Notes under the pieces: model-generated
Seen by the model: the letters and a program-made list of their open reading frames with translations, nothing else
Told to the model about the DNA's origin: nothing
Databases searched by the model: none
Translations under genes and position numbers: made by a program
Shown here: positions 1 through 8,742 of the stretch, in pieces
Position numbering within the stretch: the first letter of the stretch is position 1
Layout: each line of letters opens with the position of its first letter
Source: Glaciecola sp. KUL10
Lineage (GTDB): Bacteria; Pseudomonadota; Gammaproteobacteria; Enterobacterales; Alteromonadaceae
DNA length: 64,000 nt
Direction of reading: 5' to 3'
Assembly (NCBI RefSeq): GCF_003203515.1
Contig: NZ_BGNG01000004.1
Coordinates: forward strand, 186,001 to 250,000

Positions 1-1647
1 TTCACCGTAATAGGGCGCTTTCACCCAAAACTCGCCCATCATCCGATCGGCTTTGCCCCCTGCAGCAAGTTCGTCAAAGGGCCCCCAACCATAGGGTTCG
101 ATATATGATTCTAGGCCATATTGATTGGCTAAGCGGGTAAATTCTCCATAGTAGTTTTCTACCATAAGATCCGATAAATGTTGTCTAAATTCTTGCAGCA
201 CTGCGCCAGTGTGTTCAGGAGACTCGATAACTCGCCCTGTCATTGTCGGTAGCCAAGGTATAAAGTCGTAGTCAAATTTGTCTGTAAAGCTCTGCTCGAT
301 GCCACTTGTCCAGTTTTGTCCTCCTACCTCGTAGCTATCAATCTCGGTGGTTTTTATACTATTGATATTGAGTGCTTTGGTCTTAATGACTAGCTTGCCG
401 ACATATTGATCAAAATGAAAGGCCAGTGCTTTCGGATCAAATTTGTCTACTTCTAAGCCTTCACCTTCAAAGGTTGCTGGCACGTTAAATGCCCCTGTAC
501 TTGTGTAACCAAAGCGTAAAACTCGCCAGTTTCCTTCAGGTAATCTAATGCCGTCTTTAGGCAAGTCTCCACGGTTTAATACTAAGACATTATCAAATTT
601 TGTGATCGCTTCACTTGGTAATTGAGGAGCTAAACTCAAGCGGCCTCGCTCCATCGCGTTTAAAGAAAACCAGTCATTAAATCTAGGAATAGACCACATA
701 TCAAAGCGCTTTAAGGTAATCGGTTTGGTAAACACAATTCTAAAAAATTTAGCTTCATACCCATCTGTGGCATGATCAACTAATTGTGGGCTAAATGCCC
801 ATAATCGAGCGCCTGGACGCGGGCGACGAAGCTTTTCAACTACGGTAGTAAAGTTGACTCCGTCATTAGATATCTGAAGTGATGCTTCACCATGTCGGTT
901 TGGCGTTTCGATATGAAGACTGCGTAATTTGCCCGCTCGTACTAGCTCAAATTGAACCCAGTAGTTTTCTTCTTCATTTTTCGTAAAGCTGACAGTGGTA
1001 TCCCAGTCCTTATCCGTTAGCAAACTTGGATTCAAGGATGGGTCAGAGAAACTCACCTTCGCATTTGAGAAAGGATTGTGTTGATTGTAAGTGTTTTCAG
1101 GAAGTGCAATAAGGGCAATATCACGATAAAACCCTTGATAATATCCGGGCTGAGGAGGAAGGTAATTTTGGCCACCAGATACCGTCTGTTCAGACCAAGT
1201 AATCCGTTTCATAGACATTTCTGGAGTGACCCACGGACCGCCACTTGAGGTCCAACCATCGGCATTATGGAGACCAAATTCGATATTGTTTTTTTCGGCT
1301 TCGGCCGCGGCATGCACAAGGTGATCAAAAAATTCGTCGGTTCCAAAACGTATCGGGCCGCGCGAAGAAAAAGGGAAATTTCTGCGATGTATATGAAAAA
1401 ATATAGCACCGCCAATGCCGGCCTCACTCATTGCCTTAAAGTCGCCAGTAAACCCCGACTTGTTGAGATTTCCATTCATTGCATGCATCCAAGTTTTCGG
1501 CTGGTAGTTTTGTGGAGGTTGCGAAAATATTTGAGGGTCTAATGTGTCAGCGCTTGCTTTTACAACTACACCTAGTGCACTCAAACAAAGCGTTAGGAAT
1601 ATCGAATACGAGGTAACATTGTTCATTAATCTGTCTTTAACATTCAT
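1..1647 (-). CDS. GH106-type alpha-L-rhamnosidase-like exported glycoside hydrolase (partial)
   Basis: The reading frame is open from about 1647 down to base 1, so the C-terminal part is outside the window (549 codons visible). The start is an ATG at 1647 or, in the same frame, at 1626. It is followed by a hydrophobic signal peptide ending near A-S-A. The mature N-terminus carries a run resembling glycosyl hydrolase family 106 proteins: W-M-H-A-M-N-G-N, then an E-A-G-I-G-G-A segment, H-N-A-D-G-W-T-S-S-G-G-P-W, and near the left edge E-P-Y-G-W-G-P-F-D-E-L and M-M-G-E-F-W. Family members are usually 900-1100 residues and release terminal rhamnose from plant or algal polysaccharides in the periplasm. 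The substrate here is inferred from the family only. No sugar-locus neighbour is visible on this side. Confidence 0.75.
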   Translation of the reverse strand, partial: MNVKDRLMNNVTSYSIFLTLCLSALGVVVKASADTLDPQIFSQPPQNYQPKTWMHAMNGNLNKSGFTGDFKAMSEAGIGGAIFFHIHRRNFPFSSRGPIRFGTDEFFDHLVHAAAEAEKNNIEFGLHNADGWTSSGGPWVTPEMSMKRITWSEQTVSGGQNYLPPQPGYYQGFYRDIALIALPENTYNQHNPFSNAKVSFSDPSLNPSLLTDKDWDTTVSFTKNEEENYWVQFELVRAGKLRSLHIETPNRHGEASLQISNDGVNFTTVVEKLRRPRPGARLWAFSPQLVDHATDGYEAKFFRIVFTKPITLKRFDMWSIPRFNDWFSLNAMERGRLSLAPQLPSEAITKFDNVLVLNRGDLPKDGIRLPEGNWRVLRFGYTSTGAFNVPATFEGEGLEVDKFDPKALAFHFDQYVGKLVIKTKALNINSIKTTEIDSYEVGGQNWTSGIEQSFTDKFDYDFIPWLPTMTGRVIESPEHTGAVLQEFRQHLSDLMVENYYGEFTRLANQYGLESYIEPYGWGPFDELAAGGKADRMMGEFWVKAPYYGE

Positions 1648-1852
1648 TCGTTGCGTTCATCCAGTTGTTTTTATGAATACGCACGTTTGAGATGTTTTTT
1701 GAGGAGGTGTGCGAACATGATTGTAAATGCAATATTGTGATTATTTTTGAAAAAATGTAAAGTTAAATTATTAGATATTAAGGGTTTGTAATAAGTTGAA
1801 CTTAACGTAATTTTAGGTTCACTAGAGGTGTAAGTAAACTACACAAAATAAA

Positions 1853-2164
1853 TTGGTGGCAAGGACGCAATTGTCGGAAGCTACAAACAAATACACGTAT
1901 CAACGTCACCGACCAGAGCAAATAGTGCTGTATCAATTGGGCGCGGTCACCGCAATGTCATTGTACCTTGTCCGTATGCCTGATCCATTACTCTGGGGAG
2001 TACTAGTTGCTATGCTTAATTTCATACCATATGTCGGAATGATGATTGGTATGTGTGTACTAGCACTCGCAGCAACAGTCGAATTTGGATTTACGCTGAA
2101 CATTTTAATTCCGCTAGCATGCTATGCAGGTTTGAACTTGTTAGATACGCATTTTTTGAATTGA
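1853..2164 (+). pseudogene. remnant of an AI-2E family (PF01594, PerM-like) transporter
   Basis: This 103-codon frame with a TTG start contains P-D-P-L-L-W-G-V-L and L-N-F-I-P-Y-V-G-M-M-I-G, followed by two membrane-like stretches and L-N-L-L-D-T-H-F-L. These match the conserved core of AI-2E family transporters, which are about 350 residues with eight membrane segments. Only the central part remains. The N-terminal 40 residues do not resemble the family. Just after the stop, another frame encodes K-I-G-R-K, which resembles the family's next conserved block, so a frameshift followed by decay is likely. No clear ribosome binding site precedes it. Confidence 0.6.
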
Positions 2165-2209
2165 AGATTGGCCGAAAATAGGTAGACCTTGTTGAAGCAA
2201 TAGAATAAA

Positions 2210-2233
2210 AAGCGCACAAAAACCTGCGCGCTT
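2210..2233 (-). terminator. intrinsic terminator of the S41 peptidase gene
   Basis: An AAGCGC/GCGCTT stem with a 12-base loop is followed on the minus strand by a run of T, about 30 bases beyond the stop codon of the peptidase gene. Confidence 0.55.
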
Positions 2234-2261
2234 ATTCTGTGAACATTGACGTCATCGATTC

Positions 2262-3737
2262 TTATAAATTGTCGAGAATCTCAGGAAGCGTGTCTAAGTT
2301 AATGTGCTCAATTACCACATCAGGCGTTACTGGGCCGGCGTCAGTATCGCCGGAAGGTCGAATAATATGCGCCTTTGGAAAGCCCACTTGAATACCTGTA
2401 TTATTCAGGGTAAATGTTTCCATCGATGCATAAGTTGTTGCAAAGTCGACACTGGGTTGCCCAATCACCTTACCAAAACCATAATCTTTGACAATCGCGG
2501 CAAGTGAAACAGCGTTTGAATAACTTGTGCGATCAATCAAAACAAAAATATCACCTTCAAATTGTTTGTCTTTTCTAGGCAGCGCTTTATCCATGTTAAA
2601 CTCGAATACTGTTCCTGCAGGATTAGATTCATAGGCCTGTGCTAGTTTGAGCGATACTGCATTGTCGCCGTTAGGGTTTGCATCTATTCTTGATTGATTA
2701 GCGTGCTTGGCATGCACAGATGAACGAATAAGAAACGTAGACGTAAACTTGAACGGTTGATTTGCAAACCAAGCAATCAGCGGGTCGCTAAAAGAATTGG
2801 TGCCACCTGGGTTATTGCGCACATCAATCACTAATGCTTTTGCCCCCTTTTCTATAAAAGACTCAAACGCGCTATCAATAAATGCAACAAAGTCAGTATT
2901 GTTCCACACATCGGCAGGATCTTCAGCATTGTAAAATGGGCCCGGTTTTAAATAGGCAACTGAGCTTGATAAAAACGTAAATTCTCGCAGTTTCTCAGTA
3001 TTTTCATCTTGTTGTTTGTTTTCTAGATTGCTTGCTAAAGTGTTTGCGGCATCGATCCTATTCTGTAACTCTTTACGAGTTAAGTGCTTAACATCAAGCA
3101 TCCTAGATTTTTCATCGTTTACTACGCAGATTGTAGTTGCCTCACGAACAGCACCTTGCTGTAGGTCTTGCAACCACAAATATTTTGGCAACATAAATTC
3201 AAGTAGCGATGCGGCAATATCGGATGTATCTGATGAGATGTGTTGCCTCAAAGCCTTAAAAACGGCATCGACGTTTTTGCCGTTTATGTGGGTAATTTGA
3301 GTATCTTTCTTAAGCCCATGTGACGAATAATCTTCCGATACAAACCATTTATCGTTTTTAATCCGTACATAAATTGGAAAAGCAGTACCACCTTGCTCGC
3401 GGTATTCAGTATATTCTGCGTCTGGAAAAGGAATATATGCGTGGGCAATATTGCCGAAAGCGACAAATTGTTGAAATAAGATTTGTGCTTGAATAGGGCT
3501 TAGTGGCTCGCTAAGCTGTTTTTTTATTTCTGCATATTTTGTATCGTACTGCGCTTTGCTTACATTAGCGAATAAGTTGATATGCGAGGCTTTGAGGTCA
3601 GTATAAAGCTGTGTAAAATCTGCTTGGAGCTTATCTGACTGTATTTTGTTTGCTTGTAGATACCCAGATTGTTGTTCGTTAGCAAACGATATTGTACTTG
3701 AGAGTGCAAATAACATCACAAAAAATAGTGTTTTCAT
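2262..3737 (-). CDS. exported S41 family (tail-specific protease-like) peptidase
   Basis: The 491-residue product starts with a signal peptide (about residues 1-19, ending S-F-A-N). Residues 300-312 read A-L-V-I-D-V-R-N-N-P-G-G, the strand and loop typical of the S41 core. Residues 403-409 (R-T-S-Y-S-N-A) occupy the position of the catalytic serine motif, with Ser407 the probable nucleophile. The G-K-V-I-G-Q-P-S segment that follows is also characteristic. There is no obvious separate PDZ domain, so it resembles the short retinoid-binding/tricorn-like S41 proteins of marine bacteria rather than CtpA. It is transcribed divergently from a membrane-anchored winged-helix regulator across about 120 bases, which suggests that protein controls it. 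The substrate is unknown. Confidence 0.8.
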   Translation of the reverse strand: MKTLFFVMLFALSSTISFANEQQSGYLQANKIQSDKLQADFTQLYTDLKASHINLFANVSKAQYDTKYAEIKKQLSEPLSPIQAQILFQQFVAFGNIAHAYIPFPDAEYTEYREQGGTAFPIYVRIKNDKWFVSEDYSSHGLKKDTQITHINGKNVDAVFKALRQHISSDTSDIAASLLEFMLPKYLWLQDLQQGAVREATTICVVNDEKSRMLDVKHLTRKELQNRIDAANTLASNLENKQQDENTEKLREFTFLSSSVAYLKPGPFYNAEDPADVWNNTDFVAFIDSAFESFIEKGAKALVIDVRNNPGGTNSFSDPLIAWFANQPFKFTSTFLIRSSVHAKHANQSRIDANPNGDNAVSLKLAQAYESNPAGTVFEFNMDKALPRKDKQFEGDIFVLIDRTSYSNAVSLAAIVKDYGFGKVIGQPSVDFATTYASMETFTLNNTGIQVGFPKAHIIRPSGDTDAGPVTPDVVIEHINLDTLPEILDNL

Positions 3738-3859
3738 AAAGAACCTTATTGATGATTGCTAGAGCACAAAGCTTTTCATAAGCCGCTGAAAATTAACATG
3801 TTTGAAAGCTCTTTTTAAGCTGACAAAAACCTGACACAATACAAATAAAAGAGTAATTG
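3738..3859. promoter_or_regulatory. divergent promoter region with CTGACA direct repeats
   Basis: This gap separates the peptidase and regulator genes. It contains CTGACA at 3820-3825 and again at 3831-3836, exactly 11 bases (one helical turn) apart, and a related CTGAAA at 3786. Tandem one-turn direct repeats are the usual arrangement for OmpR/CadC-type winged-helix proteins, so this is a candidate binding site for the neighbouring regulator. Function is inferred. Confidence 0.4.
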
Positions 3860-5104
3860 ATGAGTCATCTGTCAACAACCAACCACACTGCTTTCAACGA
3901 GACTGCTGTGCATTTTGGCGATTGGACATTTAACTATAGTGAAAATTCGCTGGTTAATACTAGCACCAGCAGCATTCAAAGGCTTGAACCAAAAATAGCA
4001 GATTTGCTCAATGTTTTTCTCCTTTCCAACGGCGAGGTTTTGTCACGCGACTACCTTATTGCTGAACTATGGCCAAATACCATTGTGGGTGAAGACACCT
4101 TAGCAAGGACGGTATCGAGATTACGTTCAGAATTGTCAGATTCTGCAAGTGCCCCCAAATTTATCGAAACCATTCCTAAAAAAGGCTATCGATTTATTGA
4201 AAAGGTGAAACCTGCGGGCATGCCAAACAAAACAACAATTTCAGTGGTGAAAATTGTAGGTGTGCCAATGGCCATTTTAATTTTGTTATTGATCGCTTGG
4301 TTGTTAATTCCCAACTCCGAAAGTGACCAAATCCAAGAACAATTATCGAGAGCTGATAGTTTGTATATGCAATTTGATGAACAAAGCAACGAAGCGGCGA
4401 TTGCTCTATATGAACAAGTATTATTAATAGACGACGACAACGCTCGCGCTAATGCTGGCGTTGCCAATGCAATTGTACAGCGCCTTGTGCGTTGGCCATC
4501 AGCAGAATATAGCGTAGACAACTCTGGCGTGTCGTTAACTAAGGCGTTAGCATCTGGTCAGTTATCGACCCCGCAAGCTAAACTTATGCTTGAACGAGCA
4601 AAGTTGATTGCCGAAAAAGCCGTTAGGCAATCACCTGAAGATGTACACGCGCTAAAGTCACTCGGCTTCGTATATTCCGCCCAAGGACAAATTAACCAAG
4701 CGATAGAGCAATATCGCCGTGCCATTAACATAGACTCCAACGCTTGGCGCTCACTTATTAACTTAGGCGAACTATACTCACTCAATAATGAAAAGGAAAA
4801 CTCCCTTAATACGTTTATTGACGCTTACCAAGCTATGCAAATTAAGTTTTCAGAAGAGCCACAACACATTGGCCCATGGCAACCTGAACTAGGCAAAATC
4901 ATTGCGTCTTCTTATGTAGAATTAGGAGATGAAGAAAACGCGCAACGTTGGGCAGAAAAAGTATTAACCCTAGTGCCTTTTGAACGTGAGGCGTCTACTA
5001 TACTTGTAGAATCTTTGAGAAGAAGTGGGAAACAAAGCGAGTCACAGAAACTTTGTAACGCATACGCAGCTAAGCTTGCGCCGTTGAAAGTATGTGCCGA
5101 ATAG
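3860..5104 (+). CDS. CadC/ToxR-like membrane regulator with TPR-like periplasmic domain
   Basis: I chose the ATG at 3860 (414 residues) over the TTG one codon earlier. Residues of about 15-115 form an OmpR/CadC-type winged-helix DNA-binding domain: a D-W-T-F strand, L-E-P-K-I-A-D-L-L, L-W-P-N recognition-helix region, and the terminal K-K-G-Y-R-F wing. A single membrane segment follows at about 126-150 (V-P-M-A-I-L-I-L-L-L-I-A-W-L-L). The remainder has TPR-like helical repeats, for example V-H-A-L-K-S-L-G-F-V-Y-S-A-Q-G-Q. It is therefore likely a one-component sensor reading a periplasmic signal. The gene is divergent from the S41 peptidase gene, its likely target. Confidence 0.82.
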   Translation: MSHLSTTNHTAFNETAVHFGDWTFNYSENSLVNTSTSSIQRLEPKIADLLNVFLLSNGEVLSRDYLIAELWPNTIVGEDTLARTVSRLRSELSDSASAPKFIETIPKKGYRFIEKVKPAGMPNKTTISVVKIVGVPMAILILLLIAWLLIPNSESDQIQEQLSRADSLYMQFDEQSNEAAIALYEQVLLIDDDNARANAGVANAIVQRLVRWPSAEYSVDNSGVSLTKALASGQLSTPQAKLMLERAKLIAEKAVRQSPEDVHALKSLGFVYSAQGQINQAIEQYRRAINIDSNAWRSLINLGELYSLNNEKENSLNTFIDAYQAMQIKFSEEPQHIGPWQPELGKIIASSYVELGDEENAQRWAEKVLTLVPFEREASTILVESLRRSGKQSESQKLCNAYAAKLAPLKVCAE

Positions 5105-5490
5105 CAAGTACGCTAGAATCAAATTGTACAAGGTTATTAGTTACAGCTACAAGAGGTGAATTGCAATCGATACTATTCACCACAATTGGCCTATATTTCT
5201 TATTTAAAGTCATTTCAGACTTGGTTCATGGTGCAGTTTCGCTATGTTTATCAGCGATTCAGTTTTTGATAACCCAAGCGTTCAACACTACTATAAAGCA
5301 TCTATAAAATGAAACGCAGCTTCATATACAAAAGCATCCTAGCTCTTTTCAAATTACAAACACAATCTGATAAAAACTAGCAAGTAGTAGGCAAATTTCC
5401 AAGCAACCCAAATAATTCCCTTTGGCCTGAATAATAATCTACCGTCAAAAGGTCTCATTAAATATTCAAAGCCTGCATTGGGAGATAAAT
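5105..5490. other. 386-base gap, no convincing gene
   Basis: A 71-codon open frame (5092-5307, plus strand) overlaps the end of the regulator gene and contains one hydrophobic stretch (L-F-T-T-I-G-L-Y-F-L-F). It lacks a clear ribosome binding site and could be a small membrane protein or chance. The rest of the gap is AT-rich and presumably contains the promoter of the deformylase gene. Confidence 0.35.
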
Positions 5491-6042
5491 ATGAGAATAA
5501 AACAACTTGGACACCCCATTCTTCGGACCGAATCAGTTGCTGTACCGGTTGAAAAAATCACCTCTGATGATGTGCAGCTCACCCTTCAATTCATGAAAGA
5601 CACTTTAAATGGCATAAAGGCGATTTCTGATGAAAATGGAAATGCTTTGTCTGCGCCACAGGTCGGGCATGCTATCAGAGCGATTATGCTACGAATTGAT
5701 GGTGTCTTTACCCCCATGATTAATCCAACTTTTACGCGAATGTCTGATGAAATGTTCGAATTTGAAGAAGAGTGTTTCAGTTTGTACAACGTGCGCGCAA
5801 AAGTATTGCGTTATCAAGAAGTCGACGTTCATTATTACGATGACAAGGGTTTGGAATTTACAAAAACATTGACTGGTGAATTTGCAGGACTTGTTCAACA
5901 CGAAGTAGATCATTTAAATGGCGTGTTTTTTCTGGATAGGGTCGACGACAAGGAAAGCTTGACCACGGTCGACTATATTTTAAATGATAATCCTGAGCGC
6001 TTAAAGACGGTTAAACAGATGATGGCGTATATGGCAGGATGA
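5491..6042 (+). CDS. def: peptide deformylase, divergent paralogue
   Basis: The 183-residue protein belongs to the metalloenzymes that remove formyl from the N-terminal methionine of new proteins. All three family motifs are present but two are altered: motif I is G-N-A-L-S-A-P-Q (residues 50-57, usually G-x-G-x-A-A-P-Q), motif II is E-E-C-F-S (93-97, usually E-G-C-L-S), and motif III Q-H-E-V-D-H-L-N-G (136-144) is intact. Cys95, His137 and His141 are the expected metal ligands and Glu138 the catalytic acid. It is not next to fmt, where the housekeeping def normally lies, so it is probably a second copy. GGGAG precedes the ATG. Confidence 0.85.
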   Translation: MRIKQLGHPILRTESVAVPVEKITSDDVQLTLQFMKDTLNGIKAISDENGNALSAPQVGHAIRAIMLRIDGVFTPMINPTFTRMSDEMFEFEEECFSLYNVRAKVLRYQEVDVHYYDDKGLEFTKTLTGEFAGLVQHEVDHLNGVFFLDRVDDKESLTTVDYILNDNPERLKTVKQMMAYMAG

Positions 6043-6178
6043 GATGAATTGATAAGCCAAAACGATGGGCTTTGTGAGGGCCTACAATCTATGGATATCT
6101 AACGGTTTAGTCGTCTAATAGATTCAAATAAAACAAAATTCAGTCGATACAAGGGCTCATCAATAAGATGGGAAAAAT

Positions 6179-7219
6179 GTGTTTTCAACTAATAAATATA
6201 CAGCCGGACTTGTAAGAAAAACTGCAATTATTGCTACTACATTGGGCATGGTAGGCGCTTTAACAATGTATGTGTTTGGCAATCAGGCTGCGGAGCTTAG
6301 CTGGATTGCGTTAGCAGGCAATATTATTTTATTGACCATGTTGTGTTTTATTTTGTGTTGTCCAAATTATAAACATAATGCCTTTATCCTAATTTTTAGC
6401 ATATCCTTTGCGATTCTGTTCATGGCGATTTTTTCAGGCGGCGTTTACAGTCGCATGTCGGTGCTTATCCCTATTCTTCCGATAATGATGTGCTTACTTT
6501 TGCAAAAGCGGCAGGCAATTGTGCTAACGGCTATATTGGTCACTACTTGCCTTTCAATGACTATTTTTCGAGATAGCATCCCTAACTTCAGTAATCTAGA
6601 AGTCGGAGAGCAAGAGTTATTTGTAAAAACGCTTTGGTTAGTAATGGCTCAAATTTTAGCCTTGTTTTTTGCGTTAGCATTCGTAGATATCAACTCAAAA
6701 CTAACTATCAAGTTGGAGGCTTCCGGTACTTCAGAAATGCAGGGAAAACTAATTGATAAATCAGCGATTTTTAAATACGCAGAATTGAGTTTATTGAAAA
6801 TAGCAAATAGTGGTCACTCTGACAGACTAATAACGTTTATGCTTGTTGAGTCGAATACCTCGGCCGAACAACAAACACTGTTTAGCAATGAAGCAATATT
6901 AAAACATATCGGAAAGGCTATTCAGCGTTTATCGAAAAGTGAGACAGACCTTATTGGGGAATTGACGGAACACAGATTGTTAGTTTGTTTACATCATTCA
7001 AGGAGTAATCAAGCGAGTGATAGGGCGAACCAAATCATTGATACTATTAGGCGCAAGGCCCCTATACCGGATTTAACGGTAAACATCGGTTACATAAGTG
7101 TAGACCATAAGGTTTCGGTCGATTTCAGCAGTTTGCTCTCAATCACCGAAATTGCATTGAACAAAGCTAAAGAGCAAGGAGTTAACACTTTTGTCGATTA
7201 CGCTAAGATCAAAAAGTAA
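6179..7219 (+). CDS. membrane protein with degenerate GGDEF-like C-terminal domain
   Basis: The start is a GTG at 6179 with GGGA upstream (346 residues). Six hydrophobic segments cover about residues 15-170, arranged like a MASE-type sensor domain with very short loops. Residues of about 190-346 have the predicted pattern of a GGDEF domain, ending I-A-L-N-K-A-K-E-Q-G-V-N-T, which corresponds to the usual A-D-x-A-L-Y-x-A-K-x-x-G-R-N. Where G-G-D-E-F should stand the sequence reads G-E-L-T-E-H-R, so cyclase activity is unlikely. It stands alone between def and the RND operon. A role as nucleotide-binding or purely structural signalling protein is inference. Confidence 0.65.
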   Translation: MFSTNKYTAGLVRKTAIIATTLGMVGALTMYVFGNQAAELSWIALAGNIILLTMLCFILCCPNYKHNAFILIFSISFAILFMAIFSGGVYSRMSVLIPILPIMMCLLLQKRQAIVLTAILVTTCLSMTIFRDSIPNFSNLEVGEQELFVKTLWLVMAQILALFFALAFVDINSKLTIKLEASGTSEMQGKLIDKSAIFKYAELSLLKIANSGHSDRLITFMLVESNTSAEQQTLFSNEAILKHIGKAIQRLSKSETDLIGELTEHRLLVCLHHSRSNQASDRANQIIDTIRRKAPIPDLTVNIGYISVDHKVSVDFSSLLSITEIALNKAKEQGVNTFVDYAKIKK

Positions 7220-7336
7220 GCGTCTAAACAGTCTTTCTAAAACATTAAAATAAATTAACACAAGCCTACAAAGCTTTTATTTTAGTATAGCCGTATTGGT
7301 TATTGTCAAAAGTAAGATTAATGAAAAGTAGGCCTC

Positions 7337-8731
7337 ATGCAAGATTCAACAAACGAACAAGCAACATATAATAAAAAAGTGCCGTGGTTGGTGCATGCGA
7401 TTGTGTCGGTCATTATATTGGCAGTGGCGTTTGGCGTCATTTCTATGATGTTTTCGAGTAAGCCAGAGGCTAAACGATGGGGAGGTAGTCGTTCTGCACC
7501 CAGCGTGGCTGTCGAAGTGACTAACTTACAATCCGAAAACTATGAAATTTGGATAGAGTCTTACGGTACAGCCGAACCGCTGACACAAACCAACCTTGTC
7601 AGTGATGTTAGTGGAAGAGTGATCTCTGTCGAGCCAAAGATTCGAGCAGGTGAAGCCTTTAGAGAAGGTGATTTGCTGGTCAAAATCGATGATCGCGATT
7701 TTAAAATACAGTTAGACATAGCTGAATCTGCCGCGGCTGATGCAAACTTACGATATCTGCAAGAAGTAGCTGAAGCAGAACTCGCTGCTCAGCAATGGAA
7801 CAAGCCGCCTGAAAGCGAAGCCGCGAGATTACTAGCATTAAGAGAGCCGCAGGTAGCTGCCGCAAAAGCTGCGCTTAATGCTGCACAAGCAAGGGTCGAA
7901 CAGGCAAAGTTAAATCTAGCCAGGACAGAAATACGCGCACCTTTTGACGGCAAAGTACTGCGACAAATGGTGGATGTCGGCCAAGTTGTTTCACCTAGTC
8001 AATCCATTGCTGAAATCTACAGCACTGATGAGATAGAGGTGCGACTGCCTATCAAAATTGCTGACTTAGAAAATTTAGTGCTTCCAGAGTCGCTTGATGC
8101 TCAGGCTGGTTCTAGTATGATCGCGGCTGCACCTGCCGTGAGGTTTAGCAGTAAAATAGGCGGTAAAAATTACCTTTGGGACGGACAAATTGTAAGAAGT
8201 GAAGGCGCATTTGATCCAGCAACAAGAATGCTTTACGTAGTGGCGAGTATCAATAATCCTTTTATCGCAAACGAGAAACGCCCAGCTATTCGCGTAGGTC
8301 AGTTTTTACAGGCTGAAGTACAAGGTCAAACGCTCAGTAATGTTTATGTCATCCCTCGTAGAGCAGTATCGCAAGATAATGTGATTAGCATTGCATCTGA
8401 AGGTTTTCTAAAGAAATACGCAATCGATCCCCTATGGACGGATAGCAGAAATGTCATTGTGTCTGCATCAAGCTCGGATGCAAACGGCACGCAGTTGTTA
8501 GCTCAAAACGATAAACTGATTCTTACTCCAACGGCTAACATTGTTAATGGTACACGCGTAAAAGCACTTGGTGAAGCTGATGAAAGGCCATCGCGAGGCA
8601 GGCCTGAAAGAGTCAGCCAAGCTGAAGAAAAATCAAAAGAAGCTAGCATTAAACAGACTGACAGTTCAGAAACAATAGCAGCTAACAATAAAACTGCATC
8701 GAGCGCTAATGTCAGCGCTTCTCAACCATAG
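7337..8731 (+). CDS. RND efflux periplasmic adaptor (membrane fusion protein)
   Basis: The 464-residue protein has an N-terminal membrane anchor (about residues 15-41), a lipoyl/barrel-sandwich half (S-D-V-S-G-R-V-I-S-V-E-P-K), a coiled-coil hairpin rich in Ala, Glu and Gln (about 130-195), the second lipoyl half (I-R-A-P-F-D-G-K-V) and beta-barrel segments. The last 55 residues are low-complexity and charged, longer than in AcrA or MexA. It lies 11 bases upstream of the pump gene and is clearly co-transcribed with it. No TolC-type channel gene is adjacent, so an outer membrane channel encoded elsewhere would complete the complex. Confidence 0.9.
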   Translation: MQDSTNEQATYNKKVPWLVHAIVSVIILAVAFGVISMMFSSKPEAKRWGGSRSAPSVAVEVTNLQSENYEIWIESYGTAEPLTQTNLVSDVSGRVISVEPKIRAGEAFREGDLLVKIDDRDFKIQLDIAESAAADANLRYLQEVAEAELAAQQWNKPPESEAARLLALREPQVAAAKAALNAAQARVEQAKLNLARTEIRAPFDGKVLRQMVDVGQVVSPSQSIAEIYSTDEIEVRLPIKIADLENLVLPESLDAQAGSSMIAAAPAVRFSSKIGGKNYLWDGQIVRSEGAFDPATRMLYVVASINNPFIANEKRPAIRVGQFLQAEVQGQTLSNVYVIPRRAVSQDNVISIASEGFLKKYAIDPLWTDSRNVIVSASSSDANGTQLLAQNDKLILTPTANIVNGTRVKALGEADERPSRGRPERVSQAEEKSKEASIKQTDSSETIAANNKTASSANVSASQP

Positions 8732-8742
8732 GGGTCAGAATA

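Noticed and set aside
1700-1740. Strong ribosome-site-like GAGGAGG before an ATG near 1717
   Set aside because: The frame stops after seven codons, so no gene follows.
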